Assembly (NCBI RefSeq): GCF_030272615.1
Contig: NC_081410.1
Span: 568,683,152-568,747,151, forward strand
DNA from: Cryptomeria japonica
Lineage: Eukaryota; Streptophyta; Pinopsida; Cupressales; Cupressaceae
Direction: 5' to 3'
DNA: 64,000 nt
In this document: piece after piece, positions 38,240-49,312 of the stretch
Numbering within the stretch: the stretch's first letter is position 1
Layout: every line of letters begins with the position of its first letter
Translations under genes and position numbers: made by a program
The notes under the pieces: generated by a model
Seen by the model: the letters and a program-made list of their open reading frames with translations, nothing else
Databases searched by the model: none
Told to the model about the DNA's origin: nothing

Positions 38240-38385
38240 ACACAGGCGCAGAATGCAGTAACATAGGCGCAGAATGCACTGACACAGGCGCAGATCCCTT
38301 TGACATAGGCACATAAGTCCTTGACACAGGCGCAGATTGCTTGACACAGGCGCAGAACTCTCTTACACAGGTGCAGAAGTTCCTA
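38240..38385. repeat. 21-bp minisatellite, seven units
   Basis: Seven head-to-tail units start acacaggcgcag, then nine variable bases. Six are 21 bp and one is 20 bp. The 12-base core is kept while the rest varies. It sits between the primer site and the gag-like ORF. Confidence 0.9.
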
Positions 38386-38460
38386 GAAAGCCCTGCATTA
38401 CCCTGTTTCTTGGGTTTTTTACCTGCAAATCAACTCAAAAGCACTCAAAAGCATAGTTCA

Positions 38461-38474
38461 CGTCGGGTTCACCA
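38461..38474 (-). other. Putative primer-binding site
   Basis: TGGTGAACCCGACG on the minus strand, a few bases inside the LTR end at 38480. The position and the TGG start fit a primer site; the matching tRNA was not identified. Confidence 0.55.
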
Positions 38475-38479
38475 ATTAA

Positions 38480-39793
38480 TGTAGATAGGAATCTGGAAAT
38501 CATCAAGGAAAATAGATATTAAACTAGTTCAATCACAAAACCAGATTGCAATGATAACAAAACCTACAAACATTCAAATCAAATGCAAACCATTGCAAAT
38601 GTGAATGTCTCCTCCAGAATTCTCCATTGTCCTTCTTTCTGCTTCAAATGGCTTTGTTTTGTGGATCTCACCTACAAGTGCATAAGCATAATATGAAAGC
38701 AAGATTGACAAGACAAGATGACAACGTAAGGATACTAGAAGCGTGATTGATTCGGCCAGCCCCTTTGATTGAAGAAATTCATCCAATTTATAAACAAATT
38801 GGAGAGAGGACAAGATTAGCATGAAATTGATATTAGAGGCAATTGATTTCAAAATGGCAAAACTAAGTTGAAGGAAGAAGGTTATGACACCTTCTATGTC
38901 ATGAATTATGACATATTGCTAATGCAAAGGTTAGAGGACTAAAAGCTTATGACATCTTACTATGCCAATAGTATGACGCATGAGAAATTCATGCTTCCAC
39001 CGAAGCACAAAAATAGGGAGAGACTAGAGAGAAATTAATTAGGTGGAAATTGAATTTGACAAATTAGAAAATTAGGTGGAAATTAGGAATTAGAAAAATT
39101 AGAAAATTAGGAAATTAGAAAATTAGAAATGATGTGGAAATTAGGAAATTAGAAATTGATGAAATTAGAAAATTAGGTGAATTAATTAATAATTTTTCAT
39201 TCATTAATTAATTCACAAAAAGAGGAGGAATTAATTAGCCAATTAAATAAATATTTAATTGTGACAAGAAGACTTAGGATAAATAAATAAATTATTTAAC
39301 CTAGAGGAAAAATGACAAACAAGATTAAATGAATAAATCATAAAACCTTAGAAGATTAGGTCTTGACAAAAGATAATTGATGTAGATTCGATTTAATCAT
39401 GATTCTGACTTGATAAATGATTTGATTGATAAACAATTGAAATTGGTTGACAAATTGACCAATATTGATAAAGAGACCAAATTGATATGCGCCAATTTAC
39501 ATGATTGAAGAGGACAAGGATTGATGACAAATCGATCGCAAAATTGACGAGATTGACAAGGATGAGGATCGATGACAAATCAATCTCAAAACGACAAGAT
39601 TGATAAGACAACAAAACCCTAATTCAAAAGCGATAAAAATGAGGAATGCAGAAGAAGGACTCGATGCTCGCAAATGATAAAGACCAAGTACGCAACATAG
39701 AAGAAATGTTAATGTGACGCAAAAACCTAAAATAAGGCAATGCGCCAATGTTAAAGTATGACTCCGCAAGCCTTGACAATTTTTAGATGTCTA
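38480..39793 (-). repeat. 5' LTR (TGTAGA...TCTACA), 1314 bp
   Basis: The termini form a perfect 6-bp inverted repeat, TGTAGA/TCTACA. Inside, 39040-39180 has many 'aaattagaaaattagg' copies. The outer end (39793) coincides exactly with the loss of B/B' homology, confirming the terminus. Confidence 0.75.
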
Positions 39794-40208
39794 CAATCAT
39801 AATTGTTAAATGTAAGCACACAGCTAAAGATGGGATCTATTGCAAATACAAAAGATAAATAATAGTAAGTTTATCATTCCTGAATAAAATAATATTATAT
39901 TTATTGATTTCAAAAAGCACCTGAAGATTTCAACAAAACATTCAGCAAAATATATTGTTTCAAAATTATGAACATTTCCTCCCCAATTTCTGATTGCAGT
40001 ATTCTTCATAGTTCCTCACCACTGATAAAAGTTTGAACTCTCATCTCACCAAGATCCTTCTAAAATCTAAACAACAAATAATTCTTTTATTATTTTCACA
40101 AAACAATTAGACAAATAGGCAGGGACTCCAGCTGTATCACAGTTATATATATTCCTACAACCTTAGATTTAACTCTAAAACCATATGTAATATATGTGGC
40201 GAGCGCCC

Positions 40209-41813
40209 CTAGTATATGGGATGTGGGAGACGTGGCGTCGGGATTGCTCTCAAGTCTGCAGCCTTCTTTAATGTAATTCCAAAATCATCGCTCATGTCCA
40301 TCTGCTCACAGCTCATCCCATCCGGAAGTTTCCACTCAAATGAGTGAAGTAAAGAAGCCAAAACCAAATGAACCATACGACTTGCCAATGGAAGCCCCGG
40401 ACACATTCTTCTTCCCGCTCCGAATGGAATCAGCTCGAAGTCCTGTCCCCTGTAATCTATCTTGCTATTCGACTCACCCTCTAAAAACCTTTCGGGCGTA
40501 AATTCCAAAGGATTCTTCCAAATTGAACTGTCCCTTCCCATAGCCCACACGTTCACCATCACCTGGGTGTCCTTGGGTATAACAAATCCCCCAATCTCGC
40601 AGCTGCTTGTGGCTTTGTGGGGAAGAAGCAGAGGACCCGTCGTGCGCAATCGGAATACTTCTTTCACGGCTGCATGGAGATACGGAAGACGATCCAAGTC
40701 AGTTTCTTCCACTTTCCGGTTGCAACCAACTACTTCATCCAGTTCTTGACGGGCTCGGTTTAATTTCTGTGGATTGCGAATCAATTCTGCCATGGCCCAT
40801 TCTATTGTTGTAGTGGTCGTCTCAGTACCTGCAATAAACAATTCCTGAAACCATAGATCACAATTAGAGGTCTGGAAAATAGCAGAGATATATTTATATA
40901 CCCTAATTAATTTGCTTTTAATCTTTTCAGTACTCTCAGCTATTAATGCTCGAACACCGACTAGAGTGAAATCTTCAGTTCTGGAGTCCAGCAGAACATC
41001 CAGAAAATCCTTGTCCGAGTCCTTACGCTGAACGCTTTGGCTGAGCCTTTTCTGTATGAATGTATCAGAAAAGTCATACAATTCCTTGAAAAGCCTGTCC
41101 ATCTCACGGGACACTCGCTGGGGGTCGAGGAACCGGAGAAACGGGAAAAAGTCCACCAAATTGGGCTTTCCGGCGACCACCATCAATTCACAGATGGTAT
41201 CTTTGAGCCCCGCAGAAGCTGGATTGTGAGGATCAAAGACACTTGTGCTGAAAATCATGTTGCCTAGCAAATTCAGGGACGTGCAGAACACCGTATGCGC
41301 GATGTTCACAACCTTTCCCTTGTCCTCGAAAATGAGTCGAATGGTGCTAAATACTTGATCTCTTCTGAGATGTTGCAGAGCTTCGAGTCTTTTGGGGCTG
41401 AAGAGCTCAACAGTTGAAATGCGACGGAGATGGCGCCAGTAAGGACCGTAATCAGCCCAAATTATGGACGACTTGTCATGTGAAAGAGATTTGTGTGCCT
41501 CTGTCACCATCCGCCCCGCCAAGATGTTGTCGTGCGTTTTAAAGACCTCCTTGGCCATGGCAGGAGAGGAGACCACCACTACTGTTCTCATGCCCAGACG
41601 GAGAGTCATCAGTGGACCGTATTTCACAGAGAGGGCATAGAGAGACTCGTGAGGCCTTTTCCCCAGCTGAATGAGGTTTCCCAGGATAGGCCAACCACTA
41701 GGCCCAGGGGGCAGAGAAAGCCTCTGCTCTCTTCTCCATAGAAAGAAGAAGAACAATATCAGTGAAGCAGCAGTAAGAAGCACAGAATACAAAGAAAACA
41801 GTGGAATATCCAT
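40209..41813 (-). CDS. Cytochrome P450, CYP76-like (copy 2, intron donor lost)
   Basis: Reverse-strand twin of the gene at 11502-13106, open over 534 codons with all P450 landmarks (PPGPSGWPILGN, AGTETTTTTIEWAM, KEVFRLR, FTPERF, FGAGRRMCPG). Only three residues differ: Leu to Ile in DKSS-IWADYG, Ala to Glu in RVSREMDRL, and Val to Glu at the first residue of the intron stretch. The last change converts the donor GTGAGT to GAGAGT (40937-40932). Unless a cryptic donor is used, the 93-bp intron (40937-40845) should stay in the mRNA. It would add 31 residues between GVRALIA and ELFIAGTE, just before the I-helix that lines the active site. Activity is therefore doubtful even though the frame is open. 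Confidence 0.9.
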   Translation of the reverse strand: MDIPLFSLYSVLLTAASLILFFFFLWRREQRLSLPPGPSGWPILGNLIQLGKRPHESLYALSVKYGPLMTLRLGMRTVVVVSSPAMAKEVFKTHDNILAGRMVTEAHKSLSHDKSSIIWADYGPYWRHLRRISTVELFSPKRLEALQHLRRDQVFSTIRLIFEDKGKVVNIAHTVFCTSLNLLGNMIFSTSVFDPHNPASAGLKDTICELMVVAGKPNLVDFFPFLRFLDPQRVSREMDRLFKELYDFSDTFIQKRLSQSVQRKDSDKDFLDVLLDSRTEDFTLVGVRALIAESTEKIKSKLIRVYKYISAIFQTSNCDLWFQELFIAGTETTTTTIEWAMAELIRNPQKLNRARQELDEVVGCNRKVEETDLDRLPYLHAAVKEVFRLRTTGPLLLPHKATSSCEIGGFVIPKDTQVMVNVWAMGRDSSIWKNPLEFTPERFLEGESNSKIDYRGQDFELIPFGAGRRMCPGLPLASRMVHLVLASLLHSFEWKLPDGMSCEQMDMSDDFGITLKKAADLRAIPTPRLPHPIY

Positions 41814-41869
41814 ATTAACTTGTATACAAGGCGATCCTTATTTTCTTTGGGTTTCCAGTTTACACTATC

Positions 41870-42028
41870 TATTTTATAGGCAGAATCCGTACGAGCACTT
41901 GATTGCAGGTCGCAGCACGTTTTTGTTTGTCTAGACTTTTACACCAGTGTTGCACACTGTTAGAGTGCACTAGTTTGAATCAACAAGCTTTTCGAGTGCA
42001 CTAGTTTGAAGCGTTGCAGCACGTTTTT
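41870..42028 (-). promoter_or_regulatory. Promoter of P450 copy 2
   Basis: Minus strand: TATA-like element at 41870-41879. The 17-mer pair lies at 41963-41979 and 41994-42010, again exactly 31 bp apart. The 13-mer pair lies at 41912-41924 and 42016-42028. All words are unchanged from copy 1, so transcription of copy 2 may persist. Confidence 0.55.
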
Positions 42029-42714
42029 GGAGTGAACTTGTTTGAATTCTTGTATCTATCTGTACAAAAAGACATAAGAGATATCACTTTCATTGCCTAG
42101 ATTATTTGAATAGTGTCTCTGAATTATTGTCATGTCTGCCTTTTATTAAGGACAGGTGCGCCTTTGTTGAGTTGAACGTCTACTTTACTTGAATATCAAA
42201 TAACAAATTCAATTGGAAATAGCTTTCTAAATTTTTAAATATACGTATGTTAAGTTTCTTCGGTTTTATTTTTATTTTTATATTATAACAGATCATTGAT
42301 TTATTTCAAAAGGTTCACGCAATATAATATTTTGAATTGTTTTATCTATTTTTTTAATTATGTATAAAAAAACATAAGGGAGCATTTTGATTATCTATTT
42401 TATTTACTATCATTTATTTAATCTACAGAATTTTCTTTTCGTTTTTTTTTTTAAATACATAAATGAAAAAAAGATATACTTCAATCTATCTTTCTAAAGA
42501 TGTCTTTGATCAATGCATCTTCTCAAGGGCATTTTTACTTCTTAAAACTTAGTACAACAACTTAGTTATAAATATAATTTTCGTAGGAAACAAGTAACAA
42601 GATACAAAGGGAGATATCTTTTATGTGCATGTAAGAGATAAAAAGTGAATTTACAAAATGACCATTCTCTTGTTATACAAACACAATGCTATTATCTTTC
42701 ATATGCTAAGTGTG

Positions 42715-43145
42715 TTTCACCTAAATTGAAGGCTTCCTCCCAATGGCACACAAGTTCACCACCACCTAGTTGTAATTGGGTATAACGAATCCTCCAATTA
42801 TGGAGGAACTTTCAACTTTGTTGGGGAGAAAAATAGGAGGCATTAATCAAAATATTTCTTCGACGGTTGCATGAAGATAAGGTAGAAGATCCAACTAAAA
42901 TTCATCCACCTTTTTTGTTGCAACCAATGACTTCATCAAGTTCTTGAAGGCATTTGTTTAATTTCTATGGATTGCAAATGAATACTTCCATGGCCCATTC
43001 TAATATTGTAATCATTGTTTTAGTATCTACAATGAACAATTGCTAACACCAAAAAGCATAATTAGAGATTTTGAAAAATAGTAGATATTTATAAAGATTT
43101 TAATTTTTTTATATTTTGAGTAATCACAACTATTAATGCTCAAAC
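42715..43145 (-). pseudogene. P450 relic, block B' copy
   Basis: Reverse complement of the relic at 10160-10600, with the same frame breaks and extra point changes. It was already decayed before the inverted duplication. Confidence 0.8.
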
Positions 43146-43768
43146 ACCAACAAGATGGCTCTTTGAAGGATTCTAATGAGATTCTAGCTCCTAGTGTGGC
43201 CATGTTGGCCCCCCATGAGGTTCCTATAACTATGTATTCTTCTCCTATGGAATCAGTTGTCTCATCTCTACTTCTATTCTCCTATGGAATCGGTTGTCTC
43301 CTCTCTACTTCTATTCTCGTGAGTTTTGGAAAGTCTATTAAGAAAAATGGTCTATTTTTCTTTTATAACATTTTGCAGTTAATGCGATCAATTGGAATAT
43401 CATTTAGAAAATGATGTTGTTTGGGCAACAAATGTCTCAATTGATAAGTTCAATATGTTCAAATCAACTATGCATCCACTTACAGTTCGATCCAAACATT
43501 CAACTAAAATAAAGCTTTTGAATCTTTCAATGTTGGTAAAATATTCACACTTTTCATTTCGAAAATATTTCAAGGTCATGGCTTGCATACATTATCATCC
43601 TATGGATCTAAGTATGATTTTAGTATTTGGAATATGTTATTTGAGTTCAAGTTTATCATTTTAGATATTTGGCTATGCTTAAATGTGTTATGTTAGAAAG
43701 AGGAAAATATTATGTTTAATACATGATTGCAGGTATAATATATATTGAGGATGTGACGACAAGGAGAA

Positions 43769-44430
43769 AAAGGCATTCTGGGAATGAAGTCTCCCTTAAT
43801 TTGAAAACTAGTACTCATTGTGCTTATAGACAATTCTGGCAATAGAACATGCATGAGGTACTTAATAGATACATTTAGAAATAAATTTAGTATTTTGGAT
43901 TTATGAGTAGTAGTATTTTGAAAATTTATGGCATGTCATTTATACTGCTTTTGAAGAAATGATGGTGAAAGGGATTGGAAGGGATATTAAGTATCAACAG
44001 AAAATTAGTATGAAATGAAGTTAGAGTGAATAGGGAATTGAAAATGGTTTTGTTAATGTTGTCATCATATGGTGATAACTACACTAATTAAATGTTTGTG
44101 GATACTTTAGCAGCAACCTATGCAATGGATTGAGCACTTGGTTCCAAATAAAATAGTTATTACTTCCAAGTGTAGTGATGAAAATGGCATGAAGATCAAA
44201 TAATTAAAGTAAGTATAACGTTGATATTTAATTTTTTGTAAACCGAACAAAGGCTACAACCATCTCGTAAAATGAGATATTTAATATTTATCAAATTCAA
44301 AGCTAGAAATAATACATTTATTGTATGTAGACATAGTATTTAGAAGGTGGTTGTGCATTTCATTTCTCTAGTTTTGTGAAATCTAAATTCTCATTGGAAA
44401 GATTATAACTAAAGTATAGTTAAGAGTGCT
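43769..44430. other. Spacer, no gene seen
   Basis: AT-rich DNA beyond the inverted-repeat limit. No recognisable feature. Confidence 0.4.
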
Positions 44431-44829
44431 ATGCAATTTATTCATTTATTGATTAAGAAAAACCTAATACAAGTTATTGTTGATGCTATCATCAACATTG
44501 GTTCAAGAGAAGATACAAATCAAAATGATTCTGTAAGTAGTATTGTTGATATATCTCTCCCAAGATGTGTCAATCATGCAATCTATCTCTTTACTACTGA
44601 TACTCAAAAGAGTGAATTTATGATAAGATTTGAATTGGGTTTGGAGAAGCTAGACCCTAATAGGGGATTGCAAAGTATATTCACTATAGGTATAGCTTAT
44701 GTGATTGGAGGTTTGGTTCAATTAATACCCTATGTGTTCATACTCATTGCTAAGAATGCACTAATGATATTTATAATAGTTGTGTTTAAGAGGCACTTCA
44801 AATATTTGAATATTACATTTGGTAGTTAA
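44431..44829 (+). pseudogene. Vacuolar iron transporter-like (VIT/CCC1) relic
   Basis: A 132-codon frame whose second half reads FMIRFELGLEKLDPNRGLQS, then IGIAYVIGGLVQLIPYVFI. This matches the VIT/CCC1 family segment that links the cytosolic metal-binding part to a transmembrane helix (usual form FELGLEKPDPRRAL...AYxxGGLVPLIPY). Family members load iron or manganese into the vacuole. The Pro of GGLVPLIPY is Gln here, and the preceding region, the other membrane helices and the start are not recognisable. The fragment stops at 44829. A broken gene piece; an isolated exon cannot be excluded. Confidence 0.6.
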
Positions 44830-45132
44830 AGAGTAACAAGATAAATTTGGAGGTTGGTGGCATTGAAGGATGGAGTAATTTTCATCATCTCAAGTAGATT
44901 CTCACTTTGTTATGATGCTTTGCATGAGAAGAGTTTTTGGATTTCTTTTTTCTTGCTTTCCTTTTAATTTCGTTGGTGGTGCTGACATATTTGAAGAGTA
45001 CATCTATTTTGGAGTTTGAATTCTGGAGATAAGTAATGGATTTGGAGATGAGATCAATATAGATTATTTCCCAATGATATTACAAGATTGTGATTAATAA
45101 TTATACCCTTCTGAGGATTATTAGGAAACTTT

Positions 45133-47100
45133 ATGGAACTTTGTCATAACTCATTATGTTTTTTTAAAAATAATTTAGGAATAAGTGATTCGAGAGTTTG
45201 GAATTGGGAAGTTAGGAATATTAAACCATTGCTTAATATTAAGGCTGGTCATGTTGTTCTCTTAAGTTACGAGATACTCTTCAAGATTTTGTCACACATT
45301 ATGAGAAGGTGTTCGCAGCGTAGGAAAATTCTCTTGAGAATGACTGAGCCTTGCAAGAATGTCTTGTGGCAGTTCCTTATTGGGTCTCTAAAGCTCAAAG
45401 AGTGATCTATGACCAATTTCTCACTCTTGAGGATCTTAAAGAGGCTATTTTTTCTATGGAAGATGACAAAGCTCTTGGTTGTGATGGCTTTCCCTATGAA
45501 TTTATAAAGCCTTGTGGCCTTTTGTTGGTTCCGACTTGCACAAGGTTTATTTGGAGGCTTTTCACTCTCAATATTTGGGACAACTTATTAACAAGGTAAA
45601 TATGAAATTCATCCCTAAAGCTGGTGACCTTGGGGACATTTTTAATTGGTGACCTGTCACTTTGTTGAATGTTTCCTACAAGATTATTGCCAAGGCTTTG
45701 GCCCTCAAAGTCATAAATCTCCTTCCACAGATTGTCCGACCTAAACAGACTGGTTTCATCAAATCTAAGTTTATCCTAGATAATATTATTGTGGTTTAGA
45801 AAGGTATGGAGTGGGCTCCACATTCTTCACAAAAATCCCTCTTCCTTAAAAATGATTTTGCCAAATCTTATGACCACATTGAATGGCTCTTTATTCTTGT
45901 GATGCTGAAAGTGTTAAGATTTGGTCACCTCTTTATCTAGTCTATTCATATTCTTTTTGGGGATACCTCATCTTGCATCACAATCAATGGTCACCAATAT
46001 TCATCTTTCAACCTTTTTAGGTCTACCCACCAAGGTTGTCCTCTTGCACCCTCTTTGCATGTGCATGTTGCTGAAGAATATGGGTACCTTCTTGCCTCTG
46101 CCATTTTGGTTGGACGTGTTAGGGGGATTTCCCTTCCCAAGTCACCTTCTCATCTTGTCAATGGCCATTTTCTAGATGATACATTTCTTACTCTCATTAA
46201 AGAGTAGGATAATGTCAAGGAGGCAATTCATTTTTTGGATAGTTTTTGTTTGGCGTCTGGGTCAGCTATCCAATAGTACAAAAATCAATGTTACAGATAG
46301 TCTTTCCTTCCTACCCTGCCTTGGATTTTGCAGTATGGTTGGAAATGGATCCAACATGGAGAGATTTTTTGGTTTCTGAGCATTCCCTTTTCTTTTCAAG
46401 TGTCTTCTATGTCCCTCCGGAATGCTGTGTTAGCCAGAATTAAGAAGAAGCTTGCATATTGGATTACCAAATTGCTTTCCTTGGATGGCAAGTTTTAGAT
46501 TTTCTCCAAGGTTCTTACAGCTACTCATATTTATTATTCTTCTTATTGGGATCCTTCTAAAGCCTCTTACAACAAGCATGAGAAGATTCTATGAGAATTT
46601 TTTTGGGCCAATGGAGTTGATCATCATGGTTTTCACAGGGTCATTTGGGATTATTGTTGTCTCCCACATGAATTTGGTGGGCTTGACCTTTTATCTACCT
46701 AGAAGCAAGGGATTTCCTTGTATGCCAAATGGGTTCTCAAGTCTATTTCTCATAATGAAGCCTAAAAAATTCTACTCCAAAACTATATTTCTTAGGGGCA
46801 CCCAGTCAATAGACTAGACTGGAAGGGTATTGGCTTTCAAACCCTTCTTGTTATGAAAGATTATGTGTACATCTAGGGAAATTTTGTTGCCAAAATCATT
46901 TGGTAGGCCCAAAAAGATGTTTAGCCTTGGCTTCACTAGGATGGATTATGATTTCATGATGGTCTTTCTTTCAACCATCACCAAATTTGGTGGTCTCCTC
47001 TCATACAGGTCCAGGGGCTTTCTCTTTTCCATGTTCTTGGAATTCATGCTCTGCATTTTCACAAACACAACATTTTCACTTCTTGAAATATTTTTCTCAT
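45133..47100 (+). mobile_element. LINE fragment with decayed reverse transcriptase
   Basis: Across frames: LEDLKEAIFSMEDDKALGCD then GFPYEFIKPCG (45430-45510), MKFIPKAGDLGD (45600), LLNVSYKIIAKALALKVI, VRPKQTGFIKSKFILDN, KNDFAKSYDHIEW, FGDTSSCITINGH, RSTHQGCPLAPSL (46020-46060), and the catalytic box GHFLDDTFLTL (46160-46190). Later come thumb-like fragments (46440-46800) and a stretch that reads LWWSPLIQVQGLSLFHV (about 46990). Plus strand, no endonuclease, many stops. It is cut at 47100 by an inverted-repeat element. Confidence 0.8.
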
Positions 47101-48086
47101 GGGGTGAACTTACAATGTTGGTTCCCACTTTTTGGTACATCCTGAGTTTTGCTGAAATCATATGTTTTTTAGAAAATATAATTATTTAAGCTTTAAGAGG
47201 TCCCATTTGAAGTAAATAATTCAAGAGAGTTAGATCAAAGGATCTTAGATCAAAATTTCTTGGATAGAACCTCTCTACCTCTAAATCATACTTGCAATGG
47301 AATCTCCTTTGCATCTATCAAATGCAGATAGAAAACCAAATTTACATTAGCTTTTGGGGGGTCAAATGAATTTATTTAGAAGTTTTTTTTTTTAATATTT
47401 ATTCCTTATTATAAGCTTTCCAAATAGTATAATTTTTAATATATTTAATTTCATTAATATATATATATATATATATTTTATTTCTTATGAATGAAGGTTT
47501 CTCACCGAATATGAACTTCTTTGTTCAATTCATTGGGAAAAATAGTAAACTAACTCAAATTTTTTTTGAAAAATATCTATGCACTAGGTATTGATGTCCT
47601 CCTTCTAACAAAAAAAATAAAATTGAATTTTGATATATATAGAACAAGTTATGTGTTCAAACGTACACCTATACTTAAATTATAATTAGTCAGACTTCAA
47701 AACTTAATAAAATGAAAAATGTTGAACATATAACTATCAAACCAACTGCATGCCCTAGGCATTGATGTTACAAACCAAAATTGAAAATAATTAAGTTTTT
47801 ATCATTTATAGAAAAAATTTATGCATTTCGGGATGCACATCACTCTTAAAAAATGTTGTTTGCTGTAAAAAACTATTTTTTACAGGAGATGGAAAAATCA
47901 ATAAAATTTGAAAAATATATATTTAGAATCTACAAACAAGATGTTACAAATCACTAGTTTACACCATCTTCAAATTCTTAACAGTTTAAAATTTATAGGT
48001 GTCAGAAAGTGAAGGTTTTTTTCAAAATGTTCATCTATGTGTCAAAGTTGGTCAAAAAGTGGGAACCAGTATTGTGAGTTCACCCC
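47101..48086. mobile_element. Non-autonomous element with about 34-bp terminal inverted repeats
   Basis: The left end GGGGTGAACTTACAATG...CCCACTTTTTG (47101-47134) and the reverse complement of the right end (48086-48053) agree at about 31 of 34 positions. 986 bp, AT-rich, non-coding. It interrupts a LINE fragment. No clean target duplication is visible (left flank tttctcat, right flank gtgccact), so the superfamily (Mutator, hAT or other) is not assigned. Confidence 0.6.
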
Positions 48087-48422
48087 GTGCCACTATGAGT
48101 CTTCATTATTAGGAAGATTTGTAGACTCAATATTGCCTTACTCAACCAGATCGACATATATTTGAGCTTGTGTTAGTTGCTCTGCCTCCAAATATGCTAC
48201 ACAAGCTTTGTATTAATTATGTGAGGCCTTGTTGGAAATATTGGCGTTGGTTTCCCACCACCACTTTCTGTAACTACAAACCCAAGATGGGCTACCATTC
48301 TATTATGCCTCATTTTCCTATCGTCCCCATTTTGAATCTCGGGTGGCATTTGCATTATTCATAGAACACAAGGAGTTGCAGATTTCCTACCCTCTGGTCT
48401 ACTATTGTTGAGCCTAAAGTGG
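48087..48422 (+). other. Probable LINE remainder
   Basis: Sequence between the inverted-repeat element and the E2 LTR. No clear protein similarity; it may be the 3' part of the interrupted LINE. No other feature seen. Confidence 0.3.
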
Positions 48423-49312
48423 TGTTGGCATTGAAGTTGTCATTGATGTCAACATGTATGTGTGCATGATTGAGTTGATGTAGCAAATGATGAGGTGTCC
48501 CAGAATGAAGATGTAGTGTATAGATTGAGGTGATGTGGTGTATATAGAGATGCAAAGACGATAAGTGCCATAGAGTACAAGTGCAGTAAACTTGATAGAG
48601 AATGTGCAAAGTGATTGCTCCACATCCACAAGACTGTGATACAAAGGCATGCATGACAACAGGTTGGCTAGGTAAAGTGATGCAGGATGATGATGAGGCC
48701 TTAAAGGAAGATCAAATTCACTTGTATGGTGTTGCATCAAAATGGTAGAGTTGTCCCGGTCATATGATTATGCATGGTGTGCATAACACAAAGATAGGAG
48801 AAGAGCATAACACGTAGGTTATGCAGTAAGTAATGTTGCAGGCTGCAGAAGAACATGGATTATAGAGTGCAATCTTTGTTGGACTTGATATACATATGCC
48901 TCATAGTGTGTTGGACCCATCAGGTTTGATTCATGAGGATTGCAGATTAAAATGCGTTGATTCATGGCAGTTCGATTTGAATAGCGGTTCGACTTGATGA
49001 CCTATGTCACTCATCAGAGTATCGCGCTTAACTGGAAAGGTCAAGTTGGATTTGGGTGGTCCCTATCTATCTAGATGTTTGTATATGTACATGTGTCGGC
49101 AGCGGTCTAGAGTTACACATTGGTGAGTTGTACATGTGGGGTCCTGTGTTGTGCGTGGTAGCAAAGATGGCATGGATGATGATGTAAGTGTTGAGTGGAA
49201 TCCCTTATGTGGCATGGCAAAAAGTGGTATTTGGCTATTTGTCTATAGGGATGATATTTCTTTCATATTCATAGTGTGGGCCTAGTGTCTTGGCGGTGGT
49301 GGCGTCCCGCTA
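48423..49312 (+). repeat. E2 5' LTR, left part
   Basis: Collinear with 61745-62944. Ends at the E1 insertion point within gtcccgcta. It carries one copy of the 310-bp segment that is doubled in the 3' LTR. Confidence 0.85.

Larger units (their letters stand above)
35077..39793 (-). mobile_element. LTR retrotransposon fragment: 5' LTR, leader, gag-like ORF
   Basis: Minus strand. The LTR runs 39793 (TGTAGACATC) to 38480 (CTATCTACA). The primer site TGGTGAACCCGAC (38474-38461) follows after a few bases. A 21-bp minisatellite is in the leader, then a Gln-rich ORF (36311-35154). The remainder, including any protease, polymerase and the 3' LTR, is missing: at 35076 it joins the pyrimidine tract of block A'. 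It is probably Ty3-type from the Gln/Pro-rich gag start and the non-Met primer site, but with no pol this is a guess. Confidence 0.65.
39794..43768 (-). repeat. Block B': right arm of the inverted duplication
   Basis: Reverse complement of 9541-13519. It contains the second P450, the same promoter words, the same upstream P450 relic and the same 37-bp tandem repeat. The genes face each other tail to tail across 27 kb. Confidence 0.9.

Noticed and set aside
38240-38385. CRISPR-like array
   Set aside because: The units are contiguous 21-mers without spacers, within a plant retrotransposon leader; it is a minisatellite.
46863-47189. 108-codon open frame
   Set aside because: Another frame of the same stretch gives LINE-like residues; the open frame is incidental.
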